Assembly (NCBI GenBank): GCA_011525665.1
Contig: WYAU01000043.1
Coordinates: forward strand, 1 to 64,000
DNA length: 64,000 nt
DNA from: Candidatus Brocadia sp.
GTDB taxonomy: Bacteria; Planctomycetota; Brocadiia; Brocadiales; Brocadiaceae
Reading direction: 5' to 3'
In this document: piece after piece, positions 1 to 9,617 of the stretch
Layout of the letters: each line of letters begins with the position of its first letter
Numbering within the stretch: the stretch's first letter is position 1
The notes under the pieces: generated by a model
What the model was told of the DNA's origin: nothing
The model's database searches: none
The model's input: only the letters and a program-made list of their open reading frames with translations
Position numbers and translations under genes: made by a program

Positions 1-6
1 TAACAT
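1..6 (-). CDS. 5' end of a leftward gene cut by the window edge
   Basis: Only the start codon and one further codon are inside the window. On the minus strand an AGGAGGA Shine-Dalgarno sequence (positions 14-20) sits seven bases before an ATG at 6..4, which is ideal spacing. The product cannot be inferred. Confidence 0.35.
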
Positions 7-332
7 AGCGTATTCCTCCTTTCTTGGTTTTTTTTGTTATTTACTCTTTCAACTCCAAGTATAGTGGGGAATGCGCTTTTTTTCTACCTCCGCTTATAAT
101 TTACACAATATATTTTACACTACCCTTGTACTGAAGGTATCATAACTTACCAGGAGAGGTTTCCTGTTCGCTAGGGGGATAACAATAATCTATGGCTGTT
201 ATCTGGTGGAACGTTGAGCAAACAGCGTTTACCATAGAGAAGAAGTTATCGGAAAGACTGTAGCCATTCGTAGCTTAATTGCAAACTGTGTCTGATATGT
301 TGAAAAATATTGTCTTAAAAGGAGAAATTACT
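7..332. other. Divergent intergenic region with long leader
   Basis: This gap separates the leftward partial gene from the large secreted protein. A TATAAT hexamer at 95-100 could be a -10 box for the rightward gene, but no good -35 is seen 17 bp upstream. If it is used, the transcript has a leader of about 230 nt (105-332) with several short complementary segments. I do not recognise a known riboswitch in it. Confidence 0.3.
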
Positions 333-3300
333 ATGTTTAAAATATTTACAGTTGCATTTATAGTAAGCTTGTTTTGGACGGCATCAGCCTGGGCTGCGGT
401 TACAGGTGACAAACCTGGTCTCAATGGAACTACCCACATCATGGCTTATGATAAAGACCTGAATACGTATTTTAAAAGTAGCTATGACAACTGGCAGTAT
501 ATTGAAATTGATATGGAGAATCTCGTTAATCTGCTATCTTTTCGTCGTTACATGAGTAAGGATGGCAGCAACATCAGTGGGACTCGACCTAATCAAGGCG
601 AGTCAGTCTCTTATTCGGTCGATGGTGTGACTTGGACCGAGTTGACGAAGGACACTACCCGCGGGTGGGAGAACTACCATAATTACGGCGCCCGCAATCA
701 TGCCTGGCAATCGGTGCGTTATGGCTGGTCTGATTTGTTGGTGATCAATACGCCAGTTACCGCGCGTTATGTCCGTTTTTCATGGGATGGGAATAATGAC
801 GCACTCCACGAAATAGAATTGAACTATGATCATATATTGTTTGATCAAATTTCATTTATTCGTGATGAATTAATGCCAAAAAACGCCAACAGACAGGCGC
901 ATATCTATATGGATCGCATGAGCTATGATGCGAACGATCCGGTCGCCCATGTTGTGGTCAGCTTTATAGGGGTTCCTCAAGTGCAAAACCCAGATGCAGA
1001 GATACACCTTAGGCTAATGGGGAGTCACACGGGTACAGTTACCAAGGTTATTCCCCACAGCAATAGTACTCCACAGAATTTTCAAACCTTTCTTGATCTC
1101 GCACTCCTTTCACCGGGACATTATACTCTGGAAGCCCAAATAATGTCAGGAGGGCATCCAGTGCAAAATACTCCCCTCCTCACGATTGCCTTTACGAAAA
1201 CTAGTGTCGTGCCTCCTGCGGTATCTTTTCCCACAGACGGAATCCCTCTCGTAGTACATGAACAAACACATGTTGCAAATGCGTCATACCCCATTTCAAC
1301 GGGGATCCCATTTCCGGATGGGGTTGTGAGCGACGTCAGACGTCTCGCATTATTTGAGAATGGTGTCCAAGTGCCTGCTCAGTTTGTTGTGCGGTCAACC
1401 TGGCGCCCGAAAGGTGGTTTCATCCGATGGCTTGGCCTTGATTTCACCGCTCAATACAAGGATTCTCCTGATGAAAAGGGCAATTTTCTTCCACGAAATT
1501 ATTGTCTTAAGTTGCTTCCTCAACCTTCAACATCACCAAAGAGGAATCTTATAGTTCCGAATAATCCAGATAAGATTACCATCGACACAGGCGTGATTCG
1601 CTTTGATGTGGACAAAAATCATTTTGCTGGTATAGAAAATGTTGCTTACGATATCAATAACGATCATGACTATCAGCCGACAGAGGAGATCGCATCATCT
1701 GCTGATGGAGGACCATTTCTGGTCGATCAAAAGAGTATAACTTACAAGGCAAGCAAAGGCACGTCTACAGTCTCTATTGAGGAAGAAGGAACACAGCGTG
1801 TTACGATTCGAATAAGTGGTTCGTATGCCAACGACCAGGGTAAAGAGTTGTGTAAATTCCTGACAAGGATTTCAGCCTTTGCGAAAAGCCCCGAGATTCA
1901 CGTCTCCCACCGCACTATTATTGACTATGATACAAAAGGAAATCCCATTCGCAATCTAGGATGGGATCAGGGTTTTGCTCTGACTGGAAAAGGGGCCTTT
2001 GGCGCCGACGGCAATGAAATCAATGGTGCTTATCTTGTGCAGGAAAAGGCGGATCAATTTCATGTCTTTGATCATGCCGGTAGTATTATCAAAACTGGCA
2101 CTCACTCAGACGGGTGGGTCTCGTTTGAAAAAGAAACGGCTCTCTTTCCCCCCGTCCGTGGGGTACCAGCACCTCGGGTAACCTTTGTTTTAAGGGACAT
2201 CTACCAGAAATATCCAAAAGAACTTGAGGTGTATAAGGACGGGAATATGTCACATATCGTGCTTCACTTTTGGCCCAAGCACGGGAGAACACCCTTTAAA
2301 GATATAAATGAGGATACCTCAGAGAATAATATTTATAAGCTGCGCTATGCGCATCAAGGGAAATACATGACATTGGAACTGCCTGAAGAATATAAGGATA
2401 AGTATTTTGGTTATGTTCCTGAAGATATAGGTATTAAACCTAATAGTGATATTGTAGACGGTAGGATTAAAATTACAAACGCCGAGGGGGGACAAGGTGT
2501 GGCGATCGGCAATGAGTTTGCCATACGTTTTGATCCTCCAAGTGCCCCACTCCAAACAATCGCCTCTCATGCCAGGCTGTATCAACAGAATCCCCACGCA
2601 ATTGCTGATCCGAAATGGAATGCGAGTTCTGGTGTACTCGGGCGTCTGAGCGCATCCGACCCCAACTTCGATGGCGCACTGGACAAGACCCTCAACGCAG
2701 CCGATCCCAGTTACCTAAGAAGTATCGTTGAAGCCGGAGATGAATATGGCATGTGGGTGTACGGTGATGTGCATGATACCTGGAATCCGAGCGAGGACCG
2801 TCCGGAAATACACCGTGTATGGGGCGGTTCTCACTATCAAAATGTCTGGGCGGGGTGGATGCGATATTTTCTCAATGGTAAGCCTGAGCAATGGCGCTGG
2901 GCTCAGGTCAATTCCAGCCACTATATGGATATTGCTACCAAGAACTGTGAAACTAAATTCACAGTTCCAGGCAAAAATGGCGCTCCACTTATTCAGACCA
3001 ATCATGAAGGAGAGATGTCCCATGCTGGAATACTGCTTCCGTGGGGTGGAAGAGCTTTCGGATTTAATGAACATTTTATCGATCCTGGCTCTCATTTATT
3101 ACGGTATTATCTCACAGGTGATCGTCGTGGAGATGAACTTTTTAAAGCTTGGTTTAATGTGTTTCGTGATTCGGGCTTTGTGCCTTGGTTGTGGACGTAT
3201 AGCTTTCCCATGACAAAGGAATCTCTTGCAAACTCATCTTTCCGCGACCGTGTACACAGTCTTGGAGAATTGGTGGAATATTATCGTGCAACGTGGGACC

Positions 3301-4556
3301 CGGCAGCGCTTGTGTTGATCGCAGAGCATTCTCGAGATATGCTGAATGTCCCCTTCGAGTGGACATTAGCCCCACGGGAAATGCCGATATGGGGACAACG
3401 ATGGTTTGCCCAGTTGTATGATTTGACCAGAGATCCACGCGTTGTAAGTCGGTTTATCTCCTGGGTCGGGGCCGGGCCCGGATTCGATGACTTTGCAGTC
3501 AATGCCTTTGTATACCAGGCTACCAAAGATAAGACAGTGCTCAGTCGCATGATCCCGCTCCTATATGACACGGCTCGTGTCTTTTATGATAACCCCGGCG
3601 ATCGTTATCATGGATATGGAACTTATATGAGCGCTGCCCAGAGACGATGGCTTCTAGGCGTTCCGTACTTTGTCCAGGCATGCAAGGATGCTGGGATTCC
3701 ACTTCCAATACAAAGGGGTACTCGTAGGGGCACATACCCAGGCTATCCTACATTTCTTACTGAAAACGAAATATACCTCTCAGGATACGCCCCACGTGGC
3801 TGGTCTTCATCAAGTACCATTGCATTAGTCTCAACTCCTGAAACGGCAACAATACACGTACGCCTTAATGTTAGTGGACACGCTGATAAGAGTGGGCAGT
3901 TCTGGGTACTAGAACCAGATAATAATCCGCCACCGCATAATCAACAACCAGGCACTAGCATTTTACCATCTCCGCTTCATCACGCCTCATATAACGAAGG
4001 GAGTAAGTTTCCGGTTGGATTTGATTTCACTGCAGAGAAAGACCGTCTCTACCGTGTGGAAGTTCGAGGACAAGTATCTAGTCCACTCGCACCTTACACG
4101 GATTTTACCGAGGCTGCCGTGCTCCTTCGAGAAAGGATAGATCAAAATGATGCAACAAAAGTTTTACTAGCAAATGATTACTTTGCAGTTGGTGGAAGAC
4201 AAGAGTACTATTTTCTTCCTACTCGGCCATACGACGGAACAATAACTCTACACATTGAGGCCAATAATGGAAACCGAGATCCGAAAACAGCAATGCCTGT
4301 CTATTATTGTATTGAAACTGATACTGGCGATGTACGTAGCCAAGGCTCATTATTTGCCTATGGAAGCCGGAAGTCTGTAGATGTGTCACTACCCATGCCA
4401 CCCCCAGGGAATGGAACTCCGTACAGATTCTATTCGACAACAAACTATGGGCATCGAATACAACTGATGAGCGGGGCAAATGAACTCTTACTATCTACTA
4501 ATTTAAAACATCTGAGCGCAATTCGTAATACGATTACTCCGGGAAGTACACCGTAG
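333..4556 (+). CDS. Large secreted discoidin plus rhamnogalacturonan-lyase-like (YetA/PcRGLX-type) protein
   Basis: The start at 333 is chosen over an in-frame ATG at 279 because AAAAGGAGA lies just upstream and the protein then begins with a clear signal peptide (about 22 residues, ending TASAWA). Residues about 24-170 resemble an F5/8 type C (discoidin) carbohydrate-binding domain, ending in ARYVRFSWDG. From about residue 305 a segment with STGIPFPDG, then VPAQF, then GGFIRWLGLDF matches the first (RIFT-barrel) domain of the exo-rhamnogalacturonan lyase/YetA family. A helical region at about 790-1120, rich in Trp and Tyr, fits the alpha/alpha-toroid domain. The last 250 residues look beta-rich. 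The length (1407 aa) exceeds usual family members because of added binding domains. A role in binding or cleaving extracellular acidic polysaccharide is inferred from family. No operon partner is visible; the gene stands alone. Confidence 0.7.
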   Translation: MFKIFTVAFIVSLFWTASAWAAVTGDKPGLNGTTHIMAYDKDLNTYFKSSYDNWQYIEIDMENLVNLLSFRRYMSKDGSNISGTRPNQGESVSYSVDGVTWTELTKDTTRGWENYHNYGARNHAWQSVRYGWSDLLVINTPVTARYVRFSWDGNNDALHEIELNYDHILFDQISFIRDELMPKNANRQAHIYMDRMSYDANDPVAHVVVSFIGVPQVQNPDAEIHLRLMGSHTGTVTKVIPHSNSTPQNFQTFLDLALLSPGHYTLEAQIMSGGHPVQNTPLLTIAFTKTSVVPPAVSFPTDGIPLVVHEQTHVANASYPISTGIPFPDGVVSDVRRLALFENGVQVPAQFVVRSTWRPKGGFIRWLGLDFTAQYKDSPDEKGNFLPRNYCLKLLPQPSTSPKRNLIVPNNPDKITIDTGVIRFDVDKNHFAGIENVAYDINNDHDYQPTEEIASSADGGPFLVDQKSITYKASKGTSTVSIEEEGTQRVTIRISGSYANDQGKELCKFLTRISAFAKSPEIHVSHRTIIDYDTKGNPIRNLGWDQGFALTGKGAFGADGNEINGAYLVQEKADQFHVFDHAGSIIKTGTHSDGWVSFEKETALFPPVRGVPAPRVTFVLRDIYQKYPKELEVYKDGNMSHIVLHFWPKHGRTPFKDINEDTSENNIYKLRYAHQGKYMTLELPEEYKDKYFGYVPEDIGIKPNSDIVDGRIKITNAEGGQGVAIGNEFAIRFDPPSAPLQTIASHARLYQQNPHAIADPKWNASSGVLGRLSASDPNFDGALDKTLNAADPSYLRSIVEAGDEYGMWVYGDVHDTWNPSEDRPEIHRVWGGSHYQNVWAGWMRYFLNGKPEQWRWAQVNSSHYMDIATKNCETKFTVPGKNGAPLIQTNHEGEMSHAGILLPWGGRAFGFNEHFIDPGSHLLRYYLTGDRRGDELFKAWFNVFRDSGFVPWLWTYSFPMTKESLANSSFRDRVHSLGELVEYYRATWDPAALVLIAEHSRDMLNVPFEWTLAPREMPIWGQRWFAQLYDLTRDPRVVSRFISWVGAGPGFDDFAVNAFVYQATKDKTVLSRMIPLLYDTARVFYDNPGDRYHGYGTYMSAAQRRWLLGVPYFVQACKDAGIPLPIQRGTRRGTYPGYPTFLTENEIYLSGYAPRGWSSSSTIALVSTPETATIHVRLNVSGHADKSGQFWVLEPDNNPPPHNQQPGTSILPSPLHHASYNEGSKFPVGFDFTAEKDRLYRVEVRGQVSSPLAPYTDFTEAAVLLRERIDQNDATKVLLANDYFAVGGRQEYYFLPTRPYDGTITLHIEANNGNRDPKTAMPVYYCIETDTGDVRSQGSLFAYGSRKSVDVSLPMPPPGNGTPYRFYSTTNYGHRIQLMSGANELLLSTNLKHLSAIRNTITPGSTP

Positions 4557-5445
4557 GAATATTGTAGCCAAGTTGAGGAGAAAGCAGAGGATCGCATCTT
4601 AAAAGATAAGCGTGCCCAGTGAAGGGTACAGCTTTCTAGCGGGTGAAAGTCCCGTCGTGGTAAAAGCCCGGAGCCATGTAGCTTGGATGGCAGGGGGCGA
4701 TGGAAACATTACCTTCTGAAGCCCATCGACAAAGTCTGCAATAAGGCAGGCGAGCAACTATCTGGGGAGTAACACAGCCTTGTAGGACAGACATCGCCAA
4801 CCTTCATTTTACACCATGTGGGTAATTTTTGTCGGTGTAAGCAGGAAATAGGATGGTGGAGGTCAAGCCTTCATTTTCCAATTATCAGAATTCTTTTATG
4901 TTTTCAAGTTTACATAACGCAGCAAAGCCGCACCCAAATCTCCCTTAGAAACTAGGGGGTTGTAATAAACTTGCAAGAGGAGAGGCAGTGTCACGTCTCA
5001 AATATTAAGTCTTTAGGTTGGGCGAAGTAAGTAAACCAACAAAACCATGTGTCGATGGGTTCACTTCGTTTAACCCATCCTGCTCGACTTCATGCAATTT
5101 TTATGTAGGGCAGGGCATCGCCTGCCAAATCAAACCAAACATGACGGATGGCGGATTTGATATTATCGTAAATCCAACCATGTGCCATGGTGGTAGGTCA
5201 ACCGTCCCAGGTTAATCACAAAACAAGACGTGATACCAAATAGCTGACTCAGCAACAGAGGAACACCTTACAAACCCCCTTACCAAAGGTGGCAGAGGTA
5301 GTTGTCCTTCTTTACCTTAAATTTGTTGGGTTTCGTGCCTCAAATCCAACCTGCATGGCTTTGAGATTTTGCCGTGAACTCAGTCGAACGATTGCTTTGA
5401 GCTAACGCCCTCGCAATGACAACTTTCTTTTTGCGTTTATTATAG
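4557..5445. other. Long non-coding region with intron remnant and dispersed repeats
   Basis: No gene is supported in these 889 bases. They hold a group II intron 5' fragment (from 4612) and a copy of a dispersed AAAGCCGC-type repeat (about 4917-4965; relatives at 21564 and 22491). There is also one arm of a GTAGGTCAACCGTCCC repeat (5191-5207; full hairpin at 21601) and a CTCAGTCGAACGA repeat (about 5376) that recurs at 34207 and 39230. A 65-codon open frame at 5018-5215 lies over repeat sequence and is not credible. Confidence 0.6.
4612..4800 (+). mobile_element. Group II intron 5' fragment (domain I)
   Basis: The segment begins GTGCCCAG and continues with GGGTACAGC, GGGTGAAAGTCCCG, GGTAAAAGC and GGAGCCATGTAGC in the order and spacing of domain I of a common bacterial group II intron class (5' GUG(UG)CCC, GGGUGARAGUCCCG, then a GAAGGYA-like segment). 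No reverse transcriptase frame and no domain V follow, so it is a truncated 5' end. The sequence just before it (AGGATCGCATCTTAAAAG at 4588-4605) matches one arm of an inverted repeat at 26498. A 3' intron fragment of what looks like the same class lies inverted at 22566-23060. Confidence 0.55.
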
Positions 5446-8145
5446 TCAAACGGGAAAATGTTTGCCATGAAACGTCACTATGCGTTTTACAAGCCACCGA
5501 ATAAGTGTGATGGTTATTCTAATGAAGAGTGTTATGCTGATTGTGCCCATCAAGATATCCCGATACGCCTTTTTCCCGGATACGCTGTCGAATAACGCCT
5601 TTTTGCACGCCGGATGATCAGTGGCAATTTGAATAATGGGTGTCAGAAAACCATAATAGGCGCCCCAGATGACAAACCTCCTCACTGTATGTGCATAGGG
5701 GAGGTCTTTTATGACCTCGCTGAAGCTGTCCGCATATGTTTGAAATGCCTCTCTCGATATACCAATATTGATCATGGTTTCTGCGGCCTTGATGCCCATC
5801 AGGCATGCCGAATTAACCCCTTTCCCTTTGAATGGACGAATGAGCCCGGCTGCATCGCCGATGGTGACATATCTGTCTCCATACAGGTGTTTGGCAGGTT
5901 TTATGGGAAAACAACCCCGGTGGTAATCAAGGCTTCCCAGAGATTCTCTGAAGTTTTTTGGGAGTACTTCTGAAACAGCGGGTAATTGCAAGAATTCGTC
6001 CATTGATCTGGACGAAATCTTTGCCCCGGCGATATTAATGGTATAGTGATCAGCCTTCGGTGTAATCGCGCCAAATTCTATTTCTTTTATCGAAGGTAAA
6101 AATGCGTGGATGTATCCATCCGTATCCTCCAGGTTGTGATACTTTCCTTTGGGATGGAATTTGGTTAGTATGGTCAATAAAAACTTTGGAGACCTGTAAG
6201 GGGTTTCCCTTTCAAATATCCTGTGGGTACCTTCTTCAAGGCCAAATGCGCCCACAACGACGTCAGCCCGTATGTGTTTTGTCTCGCTGTATACCGTAAC
6301 CTTGTCTTTACCAATTTCTACATCCGTGACCTTGCTCCTGATAACGGTTGCACCGGCCTCTTTTGCCTTTTGCAGGAGATAGGCATCAAACTGAATTCTC
6401 CGAAGGGCGTATGAAATTTCTCCCTCTCCATCCAGCCTGATGACATGACTGTTGGTATGAAGATAGTAACCCGGTACTTCCCTTTTCACGAGATGCCAGG
6501 GGAAGGGAATGCCCAGTTGATCCTCAATAATGTGCTCAATGGGCTGTGAGAGTACCCCAGCGCATTCGTTGTGCTCGATACCACCTTCGAAATCTTTCAG
6601 TTCAAAGACAATAACGTCCAGGTTGATATTTTGCTTTTTGGCAAGGTGTTTAAGGGTTATCGCGCAACTGGCACCTGCGGGTCCTCCGCCAATTATGGCG
6701 ACTGTTTGTCCGTCCTGCAGGGGACCCAGCCCTAAATTTCTCAAAAAGTGAAGTTTTTTCTCCTGTTCCAGGAGCGTCCGATTTTTAAAGTATTCATAGC
6801 CTTGCTTTACAGCCGCAGAGAGTATATAGGGGAACATGGCAATGTGCAGGCGGATGTCGGTAACCTTAAAAAAAATCTCTTTATAGCTTGCGTTGCCGGT
6901 AACCATATTCCACAAGATGCTGTTAATCTGGATAGATTCCCAGGCGTCCTGTCTTTTTGAAAGGCGATCAATTTGTGCGTTTACCAGGTGTTTTTTGGAC
7001 GTAGTATAATCGTGGATACCGAATATGAGATTACCAAAAAAGTTATCCTGCGCCAGAAGTTTTAAAGCAGGTTTGTAATACCCCTTCTTAAAATCTTCTT
7101 CAGAAATACCCCGCTCGAAGATTGTACGCGCCGCTAATTGTGCGGTATCAAAGGCAGATTCAATACCGTTCTTATAAGTGCGGGAGATACTGGCATCTCC
7201 GATTATTACCAGCCTGTTGGTATAGGGATGGTCGGCGTGAGTGACGGGTATTTTGGGGAAGCAGATGCAGAGGTTTTTTGGCAGTGTCCACCCCTCAGGC
7301 AGAAGCGCCCGTACCTTTGGATGTTTCATGAATTCAACCAGGTGGCCCTTCGTTATGTCCTCTCTTCCAATAAGTGAAACCGTAATATAGTCTCCCTTGG
7401 GGGTAAAGGCGGCAAACTTGATGGGTTTCATACCCAGGGCAAACACGTAAATCGTATTATGAAAACGCTCCTGAATAAAGGAACGTCCCAAGTAAAGTTC
7501 TGCATTGCATGTCCGCACCGATTGAGGCTCCCGGTAGCCGAACTCCTTGCCCACAATCCGCTTTATAAGGGCGGTATTGAGCCCAAATGCGCCCACAATG
7601 AGATCGGCAGACATCTTTTTTCTTACATCCGCTTCCCTGTAAACGATGTTTACCATATCTTGCGGATCTTTTGGCAATTCTATCTCTTCAACAACCGCCG
7701 AAGTGACCTTTACTCCTTCAGATGCTACATGCTTCAGGAGGAAGTCATCAAAACTGATATTGGTTGTCAACTCTGAAAACCGGGGACCGTTTCCGCGAAA
7801 GACCGTTATTATTCTGGGTGTATGTCCCGGTTTGGGGTGATGCAATTGGATGCCGCGTTCCTGGGTCTGAAAGTAATAGCCGTTTATTTCCTGTTGAACA
7901 CGCGTTTCGGGGAGGATGATTCCCCGGCTTTCCATTTTTCCGATGAGGGTTTCAGATAAAACGCCGGCGCACATATTACAACCAACGGGGCCCTTTTGGA
8001 TAAAGTCCCTTCCATCGAGAATGGTTACAATGATTTTGAGGCCATGCTCCTTTGCGAGCTTCAAGGCAAAGTGTGCAAAGAAACAACCCGCCGGCCCACC
8101 GCCGATTACAACAATATTTGAGAGATCTTTCAGATGCATATTCAT
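5446..8145 (-). CDS. Tandem (fused) FAD-dependent geranylgeranyl-reductase-family protein
   Basis: This 899-residue protein holds two complete copies of a roughly 420-residue flavoprotein of the geranylgeranyl reductase/digeranylgeranylglycerophospholipid reductase family. Copy one starts with the dinucleotide-binding GGGPAG near residue 15, followed by GCNMCAGVLSE, and later LVIIGDAS. Copy two starts with IIGGGPAGASCA near residue 480, then HNECAGVLSQ, and later VTIGDAAGLIRPFKGKG. The CxG(V/I)LS motif after the Rossmann fold is typical of this family, which saturates isoprenoid or other double bonds with FAD. A hydrophobic C-terminal stretch of about 20 residues may anchor it to a membrane. 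The canonical GDAAG appears only in copy two; copy one has GDASI, so that half may differ in activity. It is the last gene of the leftward block, about 100 bp after the PII gene. A role in lipid or quinone side-chain reduction is inferred. Confidence 0.8.
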   Translation of the reverse strand: MNMHLKDLSNIVVIGGGPAGCFFAHFALKLAKEHGLKIIVTILDGRDFIQKGPVGCNMCAGVLSETLIGKMESRGIILPETRVQQEINGYYFQTQERGIQLHHPKPGHTPRIITVFRGNGPRFSELTTNISFDDFLLKHVASEGVKVTSAVVEEIELPKDPQDMVNIVYREADVRKKMSADLIVGAFGLNTALIKRIVGKEFGYREPQSVRTCNAELYLGRSFIQERFHNTIYVFALGMKPIKFAAFTPKGDYITVSLIGREDITKGHLVEFMKHPKVRALLPEGWTLPKNLCICFPKIPVTHADHPYTNRLVIIGDASISRTYKNGIESAFDTAQLAARTIFERGISEEDFKKGYYKPALKLLAQDNFFGNLIFGIHDYTTSKKHLVNAQIDRLSKRQDAWESIQINSILWNMVTGNASYKEIFFKVTDIRLHIAMFPYILSAAVKQGYEYFKNRTLLEQEKKLHFLRNLGLGPLQDGQTVAIIGGGPAGASCAITLKHLAKKQNINLDVIVFELKDFEGGIEHNECAGVLSQPIEHIIEDQLGIPFPWHLVKREVPGYYLHTNSHVIRLDGEGEISYALRRIQFDAYLLQKAKEAGATVIRSKVTDVEIGKDKVTVYSETKHIRADVVVGAFGLEEGTHRIFERETPYRSPKFLLTILTKFHPKGKYHNLEDTDGYIHAFLPSIKEIEFGAITPKADHYTINIAGAKISSRSMDEFLQLPAVSEVLPKNFRESLGSLDYHRGCFPIKPAKHLYGDRYVTIGDAAGLIRPFKGKGVNSACLMGIKAAETMINIGISREAFQTYADSFSEVIKDLPYAHTVRRFVIWGAYYGFLTPIIQIATDHPACKKALFDSVSGKKAYRDILMGTISITLFIRITITLIRWLVKRIVTFHGKHFPV

Positions 8146-8242
8146 GGTACAAGGTTACATCCACCCGTTGCCGTTATCCTACGTGTTCTGGAATTCCTGC
8201 ACAAGTGAGATGCTCATTTACGGTGTGTCATAATGACGTTTA

Positions 8243-8581
8243 CTAAACGGCCTTTTCTCCCTTTTCTCCAGTACGAATCCGAACAACGTTCTCTATGGGG
8301 GAAATAAAAATCTTACCGTCTCCGATGTTTCCTGTTTTGGACTCCTTTACAATGCATTGCACGATTTTTTCGACATCCTTATCCATAACCACCAATTCCA
8401 TCTCTATTTTCTTTAAAAGATCCGTTCTGAATGTTCTTCCACGCCATTGCTCGGTAATGCCCTTTTGATGGCCGTGTCCTTTCACCTCGGTTATTGTCAT
8501 ACCCGGATACCCGATATCCAATAAAGCGTCCTTTACCATAGCAAACCTGTCTTCTCTCACAATTGCCGTAATCTTTTTCAT
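8243..8581 (-). CDS. PII family nitrogen signalling protein, Tyr51 replaced by Phe
   Basis: The 112 residues align end to end with GlnB/GlnK, including the N-terminal MKKITAIVRE, the T-loop region GHGHQKG, and the C-terminal GNIGDGKIFI followed by VVRIRTGE that forms the ATP/ADP and 2-oxoglutarate pocket. PII trimers sense energy and 2-oxoglutarate and regulate ammonium transport and nitrogen metabolism. The T-loop residue uridylylated in proteobacteria (Tyr51) is Phe51, and position 46 is Trp, so classical uridylylation is not possible here. A strong AAGGAGG precedes the ATG. The gene begins 13 bp after the PLD-like gene, so the two are likely co-transcribed. No amt or glnA gene is adjacent. 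Confidence 0.93.
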   Translation of the reverse strand: MKKITAIVREDRFAMVKDALLDIGYPGMTITEVKGHGHQKGITEQWRGRTFRTDLLKKIEMELVVMDKDVEKIVQCIVKESKTGNIGDGKIFISPIENVVRIRTGEKGEKAV

Positions 8582-8594
8582 AGTTCCTCCTTCT

Positions 8595-9617
8595 TTATTC
8601 TATAGTTCCATCATCAAGACGATAAGGGGCATTGATCCCGGAGCGGGAGACCAATTTGCCGGTGTAGGTTATAGTTCTTCCCACTCCGATGTTCATTACC
8701 TTGTTGAACATCCTCCAGTCAAAGCGTATTTCCACTTCAGCACTCTTGTTCTGCTGACGACTTACTCCAATGCGATTCCAGTCTACGCGCCCCATTCCTT
8801 TATACGATACGATCCCATGCCACCGGACATATTTACCCTTATATTTCTTCCACAATGCATTTTTTTCGGAACGAGAGAGTGTGCTCCCTTTCCCGAGTTG
8901 ATTATCTAACTCTTCGAAAGTGATATCAATAAAATCTTTCGATATGGCTGCTTCCAAAGCCGGTTCTGCAGATTTTCCGGGAGCCATCAGTTCTTTATCC
9001 GAAATAGGAACCTGAGTCGCTTGTTTAGCATCAGAGGTATCGGAGGCAGTGGCAGAAAGATGCGGATTCTTCGTTGCAACCAGTTCCTTCCCATTATTTA
9101 ACACGGGAGTGTCTTCTGCTTCGGTAAACAGGGTATAAAATGTGTTTTTGTAAGCGTGGATTTTTTCCATGTCATAGTGGAACAAGACGTCGTTGCAAAT
9201 GTTTCTTTTTTGGTAAGCAAGCCAGTTATGCACCCCGGTTACCAATATCCTGTCATCCAACAAAATAAAATCCCGTGCCTGGTTATCACGAATCCGGGTT
9301 TTAAGGATTCTGGTATCGAATCCTCTGTGAAGCAATGTTTCAGCTAGCGGGCCTCTTTTATTGTTATTACCATACTCTAAAATTACGATACGTATACGAA
9401 TACCCCTATCTCTTGCCATCTCCAGGTCTTTTACAATATCCAGGGCTGCAAAGTTGTGAATACAAATGTTTATACACCGCTTTGTGTATTCAATTCCCTC
9501 CTTCAATTGCTCATTAACAGTGCCTTTCGGGGTGTAATAGGCATTATTTTCAGCATATTCAGCATATAAGGAATGGGAGAACCACCCCAGCATAACGACG
9601 ATTAACAGTCGTTTCAT
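8595..9617 (-). CDS. Exported PLD-like protein with C-terminal OB-like domain
   Basis: The ATG at 9617 overlaps the stop of the preceding gene (ATGA), indicating translational coupling; a GTG six bases upstream is the alternative. Residues 1-20 are a signal peptide (cleavage near SLYA). Residues about 35-165 have the fold pattern of a single phospholipase D-like domain, for example ILEYGNNNKRG and DFILLDDRILVTGVHNW. The catalytic HxKxxxxD motif is not preserved: at the aligned site the His and Lys are Ala and Asp, so it is probably not a nuclease or lipase. A low-complexity linker (about 170-220) leads to a C-terminal segment with KYVRWHGIVSYKG that resembles the OB-fold tRNA_anti-like domain. 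Function unknown; it is likely periplasmic. Confidence 0.6.
   Translation of the reverse strand: MKRLLIVVMLGWFSHSLYAEYAENNAYYTPKGTVNEQLKEGIEYTKRCINICIHNFAALDIVKDLEMARDRGIRIRIVILEYGNNNKRGPLAETLLHRGFDTRILKTRIRDNQARDFILLDDRILVTGVHNWLAYQKRNICNDVLFHYDMEKIHAYKNTFYTLFTEAEDTPVLNNGKELVATKNPHLSATASDTSDAKQATQVPISDKELMAPGKSAEPALEAAISKDFIDITFEELDNQLGKGSTLSRSEKNALWKKYKGKYVRWHGIVSYKGMGRVDWNRIGVSRQQNKSAEVEIRFDWRMFNKVMNIGVGRTITYTGKLVSRSGINAPYRLDDGTIE

Noticed and set aside
105-332. Riboswitch in the leader of the large secreted protein
   Set aside because: The leader is long and could fold, but no consensus of a known riboswitch class could be matched.
2715-3095. Antisense open frames inside the large secreted protein
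   Set aside because: They are shadows of the real gene; none has a ribosome-binding site or recognisable domain.
5018-5215. 65-codon open frame on the plus strand
   Set aside because: It lies over dispersed repeat sequence, has no ribosome-binding site, and its translation shows no domain.
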